From Acanthococcus lagerstroemiae (lineage: Eukaryota > Arthropoda > Insecta > Hemiptera > Eriococcidae), in assembly GCA_031841125.1 (NCBI GenBank), contig CM063109.1, forward strand, positions 2,766,321 to 2,830,320: a stretch of 64,000 nucleotides of DNA, in the 5' to 3' direction. The notes under the pieces were generated by a model, which saw nothing but the letters and a program-made list of their open reading frames with translations, had not been told where the DNA came from and searched no databases. The position numbers and the translations under genes were made by a program. Shown here in pieces: positions 26,962 through 36,001 of the stretch (position 1 is its first letter; each line of letters opens with the position of its first letter).

Positions 26962-28938
26962 TTACAATCTACGTCCTCGTCTACCACCTTTCCTTCTAGT
27001 AGCATCAGACGGGATTGGTGTTACATCTTCGATGCGACCAATCCGCATTCCTGAACGAGCTAATGCTCTCAAAGCAGATTGGGCACCTGGGCCTGGTGTT
27101 TTTGTTTTATTACCACCTGTAGCGCGAAGTTTAATGTGTAACGCGTTGATCTTTAATAATTTACATTTTTCGGCAACATCCTGGAATTAAATAATCAAAA
27201 TAATTATGTAACTGAAAACGACAATGTAGTATCAATATAAGTACCTAATCTTCATTTCTGATACTAATTTCGAGTTCATATTTCAGATTTTCAGATGCAA
27301 GATAGAATCATTACTTGAGCAGCCAACATCGCAGCGTAGGGCGAAGCTTCGTCACGATCTGCTTTCACCTTCATACCGCCAGTAACACGAGCAATGGTTT
27401 CTCTAAAGGAAACAAATGCATGCATTTAGTTACCTGAAGAACACTGGCAAGACATTTATACACAAGTAAAACACATATTCAAATTAATACGTAAACCTCA
27501 TAACATCTATACGCCAATAAAGGCACTAGTTATGCTTTTTCAACAAAAACAGTACTCTTCGCATAAAACGCAGTTTATCATGGAAGTACAAATTTCGTAC
27601 CTTAGTTCGCGGAAAATTTGACGTATGGACTTTCCATGTGGGCATTCATGAGTTCTTTCGAACTCATTGAAAAAATGGAATGAAATGTATTTTTTCAACG
27701 GACTTCTTACCTTCATTACTAGAGCTCGGATTTTTATGATTTGTCATGTTTTCCTACATTGGAGAAGATCGCGCATATCGTGTAGATCTTTACGAATCAT
27801 GACATTTTGAGTAAAATGAGCCCAATTTGATAGTGCACAGTTTGCATATTTCGGGTATAAATACATGTTCTTGCATGTTTTAGACGTTTTAAGCGCATAT
27901 TCGTAATATTCTAACTTTTTTTTTTCATTTTGGAAATTTTGGCCAAATTTTTTTTTTCTGTTTCTTTTTACTGAAACCGGCAAACCTAAAAAAACCAAGA
28001 AATTCTAGGGAAAAAACATGATTTTCGGAGCTTAATTCTGAAGTACCTGAAAAGTCATCTGATGATAAAATTGTTCCAGCGAAATTAAGAAATAAAATCG
28101 AAAACATTCAACCTCTTTCTTTTCATCTGCACACTTCTGTTTTAAAAAGTGACTTTCAAATCAAAAAATCCTTTCAAAAGATACCCATATCGATGTTGCA
28201 TAAAAGTGCATTTTTGCCAGATAAGTGCATATTTTGTCACATTTTGACGAAAATAAATGCATGTTTTATGCGCATAAAACAATTTTTTAAACGCATGAAA
28301 ATCTGAGCTCTATTAATTACAAACCACTTTACTTCGGAAGGCAATAACGGCAGACGATTACAATTTTCAAACAATTTACAGACAACAGCACTACAAACGC
28401 CTTCTCCAGTTCATGTTATCGCGTGATTATGCAAACAAAATACAAAAATAGTTTTCCACTCAGTTTTCAAATCCCCCCCCCCCTCCAATCATACTGCTGA
28501 AAAATCTTCGGAAGCCTTGTCGTAGCGCATCGAGGAATCTGAGATCAATCGGAATAATACCAAGGCCAGGTGTGGATAAGATACGACGACTATAGACTTC
28601 CACGGAGCAATTTTAACAATACTGAACCAAATTCACATTTCATATCAAAAAAGTGGATGAGAAATAATCCACAGGTTCTCGCTGAGTACATCTTTGGCTA
28701 TAATATTGTAGCTTCTTGATGTGGGACTGGGATTCCGCATTATGAATATTCATCGTAACTTTATGGAACAAGTAATATGCTCAACTTACCGTCCTGATAA
28801 ATCAGTAACGTGAACAAACGTATCGTTAAAACTAGCGAAGATGTGGGCTACACCAAACACATCTTTACCGGTTTCCACTTGCGGGCCCAAAGATACTTGA
28901 ACCTGTTCCTGCTGTACTTTTCCTTTTCTAGGAGCCAT
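26962..28938 (-). CDS. RPS14: 40S ribosomal protein S14 (uS11), three coding exons
   Basis: Exons in transcript order are 28790-28938, 27315-27402 and 26962-27180 (149+88+219 = 456 bases), encoding 151 residues, exactly the usual length. The protein starts [20 protein letters not shown], contains [40 protein letters not shown] and [20 protein letters not shown], and ends [20 protein letters not shown] plus RGRRL. It is a structural protein of the 40S platform that helps form the mRNA exit channel and is needed for late 18S rRNA maturation. All junctions are GT-AG: phase 2 after SGR, phase 0 after AAQ. The start ATG at 28938 sits 6 bases after an acceptor (ccctacag), so a 5' UTR exon exists upstream; a donor at 29424-29425 is a good candidate. 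Intron 2 carries a hAT-type miniature element. Confidence 0.97.
27720..28312. mobile_element. hAT-type miniature element in RPS14 intron
   Basis: Ends match as inverted repeats: TAGAGCTCGGATTTTTATG at the left and TAGAGCTCAGATTTTCATG inward from the right. Flanks are TTCATTAC (27712-27719) and TTAATTAC (28313-28320), a 7/8 match for an 8-bp TSD. The 593 bases carry repeated TGCATGTTTT/GCGCATA-type words. A basic frame (27744-27998, minus) is probably incidental. It lies wholly in the second RPS14 coding intron, clear of the splice sites. Confidence 0.7.
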
Positions 28939-29419
28939 GGTCAACTGTAGGGCAGAAAAACAGTTATGATAGAGTAGGGAAATAGAATAGTCCCGTAACA
29001 TATGCATTTGAAATCCATCCTTAAAATAAGGTAACCAGGTTAAACTGTTCAACAGGGCAGAACAACCGGAGTAATCAATTATGTTTCATTGGTGACACAG
29101 TGGCGGGTGGCTCATGAGTATTCTTCAACACCCAGTTTGCAAACTTCTAATTCCTAAACTCCGTTACACTAGTTACTGTTAATTTACAGACAATATATAA
29201 AGTGAAATAAGTATACTTACAAGCAAATATCACGCAGAATGACCGAAAATTGTACAAACACAAATCGAATAATTCAACAACGCTGGCTACAGAACACGTT
29301 GGACATCTGGACATAACAGAATAAGAAACTGAGAAAATTTTTTTGTTGGCATCCGTAACATTATGGCTTACAGATGATAGAGAGCTATAGTTTCACACGG
29401 GTATGCCAGGTTGCCATTT

Positions 29420-29470
29420 TCTTACCAGAGCGCGTGAAGCAGCAGAACGCTGCTCGTCTCTCATTTGATC
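29420..29470 (-). promoter_or_regulatory. RPS14: Candidate RPS14 5' UTR exon and start region
   Basis: On the minus strand CTGCTTCACGCGCTCTG is followed by a GTAAGA donor (GT at 29424-29425). It lies about 490 bases above the acceptor that precedes the RPS14 ATG. Pyrimidine-rich starts are typical of ribosomal protein mRNAs, but no clear TATA box or 5'TOP was established, and the promoter assignment is inference. Confidence 0.35.
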
Positions 29471-29531
29471 GTGAAAACAACGCGCCGACGGCGCCGACAC
29501 TCAACCAATGGAGGGACAGAATTGCGTGTTT

Positions 29532-30626
29532 ACTGTACATTCCGCCACAGTAAAACAGAGAGCGCTGCGTGATACTTTTACAGCCATATAAATCAAATTA
29601 TATGGGAGTGTTGTCTTCTTATCAGCGAGATACCGGCTGTTCCTAGCCTGGATCGTGTCAATATTATTTTATATTTTTATTTTATTGCAAAAATTTTCGA
29701 TATCTTCCACTTTACAATGAAAGTGGAAAAGTGCATTGTGTGTGGTTCGAAAGTTGGACCTCTGTTTCGATTTCCGACACAGTTACCTAAACGTCAAGAA
29801 TGGGTAAATGCCATCAATGTTCGGTTAGCCCCCCTAGTAGTCTCCTGATCAAGATTAAAAATAGAGGTGGACTGATATTTCCATCGCGTGACGTTCTTCA
29901 GATATGTTCAACTGTTGAGAAGTTGTTTCGGCAAAATCTGAATATGTTACACGAATGTAAATTTCCACTTCGTATATCAACACTTGTTTTTCGAAGAATT
30001 GGTCAGTCTGCATTCCAGTCATCAGAGATGGACGCTCATGTCAAATCTCAGGCTATTCTGGATGACCACCGAAATGAACTGATACAAATTATAATAAAAT
30101 TATACTTGAAGATTCGTATGAAATATGAAGGAAAAGTATTGGCCCAGCCAAAATATTACATTCGCCGAACCATGCACAAACTTATTCATTTTAAAGAGTC
30201 TTTGTCAAAGAAATATGTAAAATAAACCTTCTTCAAACGGCATTTTTCTACTTCATTTTGGTTTCAAAGAAAAAGTTTATACTAATTTTCCTCCGACTTA
30301 TTAAAGAAACAAATTTGAAAGGGTTTTCTGCCTTTCTGTATCTTATTCCCCTGTACAACTTCTTACATTTTGAAGCTTTCACTTGAAAAATGTCAAACTT
30401 GCATGAATTAAATTTGTAATAATGTTGATTTTATTGCGAACTATTTTTACACACAAGTAATATAGACACTTACATGTTCGCAGAATCCATCTTAGAAAAT
30501 CAAAAAAATTAAATCAAAATGTAATGTCCGCAACCACCGGATCAGCGCTACCCACATGATATTTGTTTTATATGTCCGAAATTCCTGGCCCTGCGCGCTC
30601 TATCTTACTTTCCACGGAACTACAGT
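29532..30626 (+). mobile_element. Internally deleted P-like element with THAP-domain start
   Basis: A frame from 29717 begins MKVEKCIVCGSKVGPLFRFP and has the first cysteine pair, FxFP and a following tryptophan of a THAP zinc finger, but it hits a stop after 44 codons. The next frame (29800-30225) contains LLIKIKNRGGLIFPSRDVLQ, then a basic tail ending KKYVK, resembling the C-terminus of P/THAP9-type transposases. The second half of the zinc finger and the whole catalytic part are missing, so the two ends were joined by internal deletion, out of frame. Outer sequences are imperfect inverted repeats: ACTGTACATTCCG...CAGAGAGCGC at 29532-29565 and AACTGTAGTTCCG...TAGAGCGC inward from about 30626. 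No clean target duplication was found. The element sits about 100 bases upstream of the presumed RPS14 start. Confidence 0.6.
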
Positions 30627-30944
30627 TTTTATCCCTCCATCACGTTGTGGTTGCCCCCAAGGTGATTATAAAGGGTGGTGGGTTCACTCCGCTAGGCGCA
30701 ACAACACCAGTGATGTCACTGGTGTAAGACTGCCTCTGATTTATATACAGGATACAGGAATACACTTTTTGCGACCTTTGCTCACAATTGATGCCCTCAA
30801 CATATTTTTCTATTATTTTGGGTTGCCCTGGAAACTTTTGACCTTCAAAAATACGGATTCGGCTTTCTGCTTTCGGCTTTTCTCTTATCAGTAAAAATTC
30901 GGCTGAATTTGGTTTTCGGCTTTCAGCTTTTGGCAGGCTGCAAT

Positions 30945-31130
30945 TCGGACTTCCCAGACCGATGGCGCGCTAGCATCGAGCCTTCCTCCCTTTCCGCACT
31001 TCAGGAAATAGTGCCATCGAATTCTTATCAACGTTAGGATACACTGTATGTAAACAATGCCTAGCATCTCATGTAATCCTAATGTTGATAAGGTTCTGTT
31101 GAATCTTGGGAAGTCCGAATACACTGCTGA
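30945..31130. repeat. Fold-back repeat
   Basis: ATTCGGACTTCCCAGA near 30951 pairs with TCTTGGGAAGTCCGAAT near 31107. A further inner pair TTATCAACGTTAGGAT and ATCCTAATGTTGATAA lies at about 31025 and 31077. The whole can fold into a long hairpin of the miniature-element kind. Ends and target duplication are unclear. Confidence 0.5.
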
Positions 31131-31245
31131 AATTGCCGTCAACTAACACCTAAGCTGATGTCTTGAGGTTTAAGGAAGGAAAAAAATTCAGTTCTCAAAA
31201 ATATCACACACAAGGAAGATTGCTGAAAGCTCAATAAGGTCAATG

Positions 31246-31403
31246 TTAACACATTGAGTGCCATGCATAATTTTAAAACTTTTATCCTGTGCCCAAAAAA
31301 AAATTTCAAATTTTTACGTAATTTAGTGCTGGCCAACATTGACCAACATGGCCCTGCGAGAAAGTTATGTGTTGGTCAGCATTGACCAACATGGCGCTGT
31401 TAA
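31246..31403. mobile_element. Possible piggyBac-type TTAA miniature element
   Basis: The left edge reads TTAACACATTGAGTGCCATG and the right edge, read inward, TTAACAGCGCCATG. Both have the TTAA target and a piggyBac-like GTGCCA/GCGCCA end, about 158 bases apart. The phrase GACCAACATGG(C)CCTG is repeated inside. The end match is short and the call is tentative. Confidence 0.35.
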
Positions 31404-32214
31404 TAAATGACAGTATACAAGATTATTTTTAACCCCCTTCGCGGAATTTTTTGGGGCAAATAAGATAAAATTGTAAGAGGACTATTTTGTGACGACTGAC
31501 GAATCTAAAGAGCTTCAACTTTTGTAATTACCATTCACCATTTTACGTTTCAAACACTTGGGCTAGTTATAACCTGAACTCCGATTTTGGCTCCCTCTTT
31601 TTCCACAATTCCGGACCGAGGCAGCTCACGAATTTATAGATTTTTGAGAAGCCAAAAGAAAGCTGGAAAAATTTGGCTTCCTTTGGCTTTTGGCTTGTGA
31701 AGGTACAAATAAAGCTGGCTTTCAGCTTTTCTCTTATCAGTAAAAATTCGGCTGAATTTGGCTTTTGGCTTTCAGCTTTCGGTTGTCTGCAATCGGCAAT
31801 ACACTGGTATCTAGACTAAGATTATTTTAAGAAAAGGTTCACTCATTTGGGTAGGCAGCTCGCAAGATTTCTTCCCGTCTCACCCGCGCCAGAGTTCACT
31901 TCATAAGAAAGTAATGGGAAAATTGAATTTTGCGGTGGTGTTTTTTTTTTTTTTTTTTTTTGAAACAGTAGCCAATTGAATATTGTGTGTCGTAAAAATA
32001 ATATAAAAATATGTTGAGGGCATCAATTATGAGTAAAGATAAAAGAAAGAATCCGGCCAACCTTCTAGTCTAATCTCTAATGTAAAGTCTGGTCCAGTTA
32101 AGAAACATAACTGGCTACCCGCAATACACATTGATATATAGGTGTTTTGAAGTTGGAGGAGAAGGATGAGTTCAACAACACGTTATCAGCGCCGTGAAAA
32201 AATTATGTTTCTTA

Positions 32215-32401
32215 AAGAGCTCTATAACTTCGTGTGAGCACAATCACGGCCACAATCGTCTGCCATTTTGACGCCAACCTTACGCGTGAATGTCGAATTG
32301 ACTACGCGGTAGGCTCCGCATAGTCGGATTAGGCATCCACAGGCGTGGTTGGAGTCAAAATATGGCGAACGATTGTACTCACACAAAGTTATAAAGCTCC
32401 A
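32215..32401. repeat. Palindromic (fold-back) miniature element
   Basis: The left arm AGAGCTCTATAACTTCGTGT (32215 on) pairs with the right arm ending ACAAAGTTATAAAGCTCC (to 32400). The match continues inward through TGAGCACAATC / GATTGTACTCA and GCCATTTTGACGCCAACC / GGTTGGAGTCAAAATATGGC. The centre (GAATTGACTACGCGGTAGGC and on) is nearly the same as 49319-49355. No coding potential. Confidence 0.65.
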
Positions 32402-32446
32402 ACTTTAGTAATCTTGGAGAGAGTTGCCTGCATAATTACTGTTAGC

Positions 32447-32931
32447 CAGAGATGGGCAAGATCTAGATCAATAATGATCTTAGATTACAGATCACATAAA
32501 ATTTTGATCTTTGATCTTTTTTCAGATCTTTTTTTTTTATATATATAGAAAATACCAGATCAGATAATTAGATTCTTTTTCTGAGATTTTTTTGAAAAAT
32601 CAAATTAGTCCCAGGAAGTATCAAGTTTTAGGTCTTCTCTTGTTATTTCTTTGTGAATTGTGAGATAAATCCCTGAAAAACGTACGGTTCAATATCGATT
32701 ATGATTATGAATTAGAAGAAAGAGAATTATATTCTGATATAATATTATGATCTGATCTCTTCGCCAAAAAAACTTATTAGAGATCAGATATTTTTCGCTT
32801 GGAGATCTGATCTGATCTTTCTGGAAAAGATCAGTTCATTTAGAATGTGATCTGATCTTAGATCCATTTCCTGTTGGTGATCTTGATCTGATCTGAGATC
32901 ATAGTTTGTGATCTTGCGTTGCCCATCTCTG
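32447..32931. mobile_element. hAT-type miniature element with perfect 13-bp ends and 8-bp TSD
   Basis: CAGAGATGGGCAA at 32447 is matched exactly by its reverse complement ending at 32931. CTGTTAGC flanks both sides (32439-32446 and 32932-32939), an exact 8-bp duplication. The CAGNGNTGGGC-type end is typical of hAT elements. The 485 bases inside consist largely of the palindromic word TGATCTGATCT/AGATCAGATC in many variants. No transposase frame. It lies about 0.5 kb upstream of the SNRNP25 ATG. Confidence 0.92.
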
Positions 32932-32997
32932 CTGTTAGCAAACATACCCATCTTGGTTCTCCCCGTTTCACGTTTCACAATGCCGTGCCTCCGGAAT

Positions 32998-33182
32998 AAA
33001 GCGCTATAACAGTACGAGTGTTGACATACGCCATTTTCTATCCAGTTCAGTTCCAAGAAAAGAAAATCGGCTTTAGCGCTGCTGCGCGGGAGCGGGAACG
33101 ACCGCATGGCCGATTTTCGTTTTACGGAACAAGCTGGATAGAAAATGGCGTATGTCAACACTTGGGTGTTCTAGTGCTCTAC
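32998..33182. repeat. SNRNP25: Palindromic (fold-back) element upstream of SNRNP25
   Basis: The left arm GAGTGTTGACATACGCCATT-TTCTATCCAG (about 33019-33048) is repeated almost perfectly in inverse at about 33132-33164, and weaker similarity extends the arms to 32998 and 33182. The loop is GC-rich. It ends about 245 bases before the SNRNP25 start codon, so it may overlap the promoter. Confidence 0.7.
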
Positions 33183-33427
33183 ACCTGAGAACGGCAGCCG
33201 CGAAGGTGTTGAGTGCGTTTAGTGTTGGTATTGGTGTTGACGAACCCGGTAAGGCTTTTACTGAATACTGGATAAGCCTTGTGGCTTATGGCCTGTGGCG
33301 CCCTAAAGTCAGGTCCAGAGCTAAGGAACTAATCTGAGCCGGGTCAGAAAGTAGTTGAGAGAACTTGACGACTTCTGAGAATTTATTTCGATCTAATTAA
33401 TCTCGTATTGTGTGTTTCATAGTCAGC

Positions 33428-34269
33428 ATGGAATCTACGGCACCCATTGATACAGAAGATCCGTTGGATGACATTTCTTTGACACATGAAGAACTGCTGA
33501 AAGTTACTAAATCAACATTGAACGAATTACTCATAAGGGATCCTGTCTTGAATGATTTACCCCCTGATGTCACTTTGGAAGAAGTAGAAGCTCAAATTGC
33601 TGTTCTGTATGGTCAGTCTATCACCGTAACAGTGAAGCGAGGTGAAAATGATGATGTCCCTGTGATTGTAAGTACAGTTTAATAAATACCGCTGGTGCTG
33701 GTTCTTTTCACTTCATGGAAGGAATATCTTACAAATTTATAGTTCAACTTCCTAGATTTGTTTCAAGTACGAATTCTACGCTACCTAAAAATAGTGTATC
33801 GGTATACGGATTATCGAGTGCTTTCTCCATCTCTTCACTGCTTCTTATATCTTGACCATTAACTGCTTGCAAACAAGAATATACCATTCCACCTGACAGT
33901 AGTTGCTAAGTTCCGAACATAGTTCGTTGGTTTTTATTTGAAATGAACTGAAAATATAACTTCAACAATCCGAATTTATCTAGTTCAGTAAGATTATGAA
34001 AATATTGGTTTTAGGTTAAGCAAAAGAACTCGACTGTTTCCGATTTGAAACGAGCATTTCAAAGAGCAGTGATCCTGAAATTACGTAGAAAAGGTGAGCC
34101 GTGTAAAATTAGCTGGAAGCATGTTTGGCGCGTCTATTATCTCGCGTGCAATGGCTGCAAACTGGATTCAGACCATGGTCTACTCAAAGATTATGGCGTT
34201 ATTAATAAATCCAAAGTCACTTTTGTTCCAAAGTTGAAAGAAAAAATAAGACCTCACCGAAATCATTAG
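33428..34269 (+). CDS. SNRNP25: U11/U12 small nuclear ribonucleoprotein 25 kDa protein
   Basis: Two coding exons, 33428-33667 and 34015-34269, give 164 residues; the junction is phase 0, GTAAGT donor and TTTTAG acceptor. The protein belongs to the U11/U12 di-snRNP of the minor spliceosome, which recognises U12-type introns in the nucleus. Diagnostic stretches are LPPDVTLEEVEAQIAVLYGQ, the start of a ubiquitin-like fold, and in exon 2 STVSDLKRAFQRAVILKLRR then ISWKHVWRVYYLACNGCKL and DYGVINKSKVTFVPKL, which follow the vertebrate protein closely. The N-terminus (about 45 residues, acidic) is longer than in the 132-residue human protein. The ATG at 33428 is preceded by a possible acceptor (tttcatag), so a 5' UTR intron is possible. 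Its one visible intron has U2-type, not U12-type, splice sites. It ends tail to tail with desaturase A, 144 bases between stop codons. Confidence 0.92.
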
Positions 34270-34309
34270 CTTTCAAGGAAATAATCAGGCTGTGATGTAC
34301 GTAATATTT

Positions 34310-34315
34310 TTTATT
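34310..34315 (-). terminator. Candidate desaturase A polyadenylation signal
   Basis: AATAAA on the minus strand, about 100 bases past the desaturase A stop codon and inside what should be the SNRNP25 3' UTR. Confidence 0.5.
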
Positions 34316-34376
34316 TATGAATAGGTCTTATACAAAAATGGGAAATTTTTTGTTATTTACATCGTTAAATGCAATT

Positions 34377-34382
34377 AATAAA
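34377..34382 (+). terminator. SNRNP25: Candidate SNRNP25 polyadenylation signal
   Basis: AATAAA about 108 bases after the SNRNP25 stop codon, followed by a T-rich tract. With the opposing signal at 34310-34315 it implies overlapping 3' UTRs. Confidence 0.55.
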
Positions 34383-34413
34383 TACTTTTTTTTTTTTTTT
34401 TGATTAATTAGTT

Positions 34414-35901
34414 TTATGAAGAAACATGAGATCCATCTCCTCGTTTTTTGATCGCCTGAAGAACAAGTTCTTTCGTTGGACTTTTCAAGTCGTAAGCCCA
34501 TCCAATCTTGGCAAAGATATCCAACCAGAAGGTCGTTACGTTGAATGAGTAGTTACCCAACTCAGCAGCTTTATAATCCCATGGAAAGACGTGGTGATAG
34601 TTGTGAAAACCTTCTCCCATAGCCATGACAGAAACAGCTAGGTTTTGTGTCGGCTTTATATTCCTGTAAATGGGAATTATGAATAGCTGATCGAATAGCA
34701 TAACCGAGCGTCCTGATGGTAAATTTGTAAAACTTACTTATCATATGGTTTCTTTCCCCAGGTGTGTGCTATGCTGTTGACGGACCATGTAAAGTTGAGG
34801 TTTGTAACATAACGTACGAACACTTGAGAAACAATGGCGATATTCCAGCTTTCGTTCCAGCAGTAAACCGGTATCATAGTAGGTAAAATGAAACAGAGTA
34901 GCACTTTGAAGTACAGGAAATATCTGTGAAGTATGTGTTATGTAATATCGTGAGACATGTGAGCTTTAAATTCTAAAAAATGATGAATTACCTGGTGTGA
35001 AATGTGATGAGAGGATCATTCATAATATCACTCATATCGACAGTTTTGCCCTTTATGGTTACTTCGGGGTGTTTCCGTTGCATGAGCCAACCGACATGAG
35101 CGAAGAACACGCCCCTGTTGGAATTATGAGGATCTGCATCGGTTTCGCTGAATTTGTGGTGAACTCTGTGATCTCGTACCCATTCGCGTACATCATTCTG
35201 TGTCCATCGAACGAATAATGAAATTACTGTGGTATGGTTACACGTTACGAGTGAAGTAAACTAAAGGGAGTTGAGAACTGGACATTCTGTTACATAATAC
35301 CTTTGAAAAAATACTCTATCCATTCAGCCCTCATGTGTAAGGGTCTACTTTTTACCCTTAAATTATTGGTGAATTGACTAACCTGGCCAGCGATGGTGTA
35401 ACATATTAGCAGAATAATTTGTAGCGGTAATTTAGCTTTATACGAGCGATGTGCCCATAGTCTATGAACCCCAGCTGTGATGCCAAATCCACCAATACCT
35501 CCGACAGTGACCGCTGTTGACAAAAAGAAATCTTATCACTTGGGATCATAGAGTTCAAGTGCACAACTTACAGTTAGATGGAACGCAATAAATGAAGACA
35601 GTAATAAATTGTAAATGTGACGTTTTCGCATTACCCCAAAGAATAGAAAGTAGTTTTGTCTCCCATATTTTGAAAATTAACGAGTAAAGAGCGATCACAT
35701 GAAACAGCGTGATGAAAAATACGTTCAGCCATAAGATCTCTTGTTTAAATGATTGTTGTATCTTCTTCGTTTCGTATGACACGTCCGTTTGAATTTCATT
35801 ATTATTCTCATCCCTGTTCTCGATCACATCTGATCTGAACTTTGGTTTCAAGTATGTGCCGTGGTCCCAACGTGTCCGTGATTTGAGAGCTGCTTTTTTA
35901 C
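34414..35901 (-). CDS. Acyl-CoA desaturase A (start exon not found)
   Basis: Exons in transcript order are about 35635-35901, 35383-35513, 34992-35197, 34738-34923 and 34414-34663. The product is a membrane fatty acyl-CoA desaturase of the ER. All three histidine boxes that hold the di-iron centre are intact: HRLWAH in exon 2, HRVHH in exon 3 and HNYHH in exon 5, with PHNSNRG and FFAHVGWL also kept. Hydrophobic helices lie in exon 1 (LWLNVFFITLFHVIALYSLI), exon 2 and exon 4. Phases are 1,0,2,2 as in B and C. Exon 1 has no ATG: its frame stays open to an in-frame stop at 36002-36004, with an acceptor (TATTTTAG) at 35902-35903, so the initiator must be in an unseen upstream exon or is lost. Its N-terminal part (RTRWDHGTYLKPKFRSDVIE) is unlike B and C. 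Probably a Delta-9-like enzyme; regiospecificity cannot be read from sequence. Confidence 0.88.
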
Positions 35902-36001
35902 CTAAAATATATTTGATATTCTTGAATGTTTTATTATAAACCTTAGATAAGTATCTCTGCAGATCTATCAACCGTAGACGGCACTTTGTGCCCACTGCCA
36001 A

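Larger units (their letters stand above)
30640..32080. repeat. Composite of nested repeats, including two arms of an interspersed family
   Basis: The segment 30655-30815 (from CCAAGGTGATTATAAAGGG to CCCTCAACATATTTTTCTAT) recurs in reverse orientation at about 49745-49910. The segment 31850-32035 (CTTCCCGTCTC, CACTTCATAAGAAAGTAATG, GTAGCCAATTGAAT, ATGTTGAGG) recurs at about 49590-49750. Between them lie other insertions: GGCTTTCGGCTTTT blocks at 30855-30950 and 31620-31795 sharing CTCTTATCAGTAAAAATTCG, an inverted repeat at 30945-31130, and a TTAA-flanked piece at 31246-31403. Confidence 0.55.

Noticed and set aside
29800..30225. 141-codon frame as a host gene
   Set aside because: Its motif pairs with a THAP-like start in another frame and with inverted ends around both, so it is a transposon remnant.
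30556..30894. 112-codon plus-strand frame
   Set aside because: It crosses the right end of the P-like element and into the interspersed CCAAGGTGATTATAAAGGG family, so it is not one gene.
33668..34014. U12-type intron in SNRNP25, a minor-spliceosome gene
   Set aside because: The donor is GTAAGT and the acceptor TTTTAG, ordinary U2-type signals; no ATATCCTT donor or TCCTTAAC branch site was seen.
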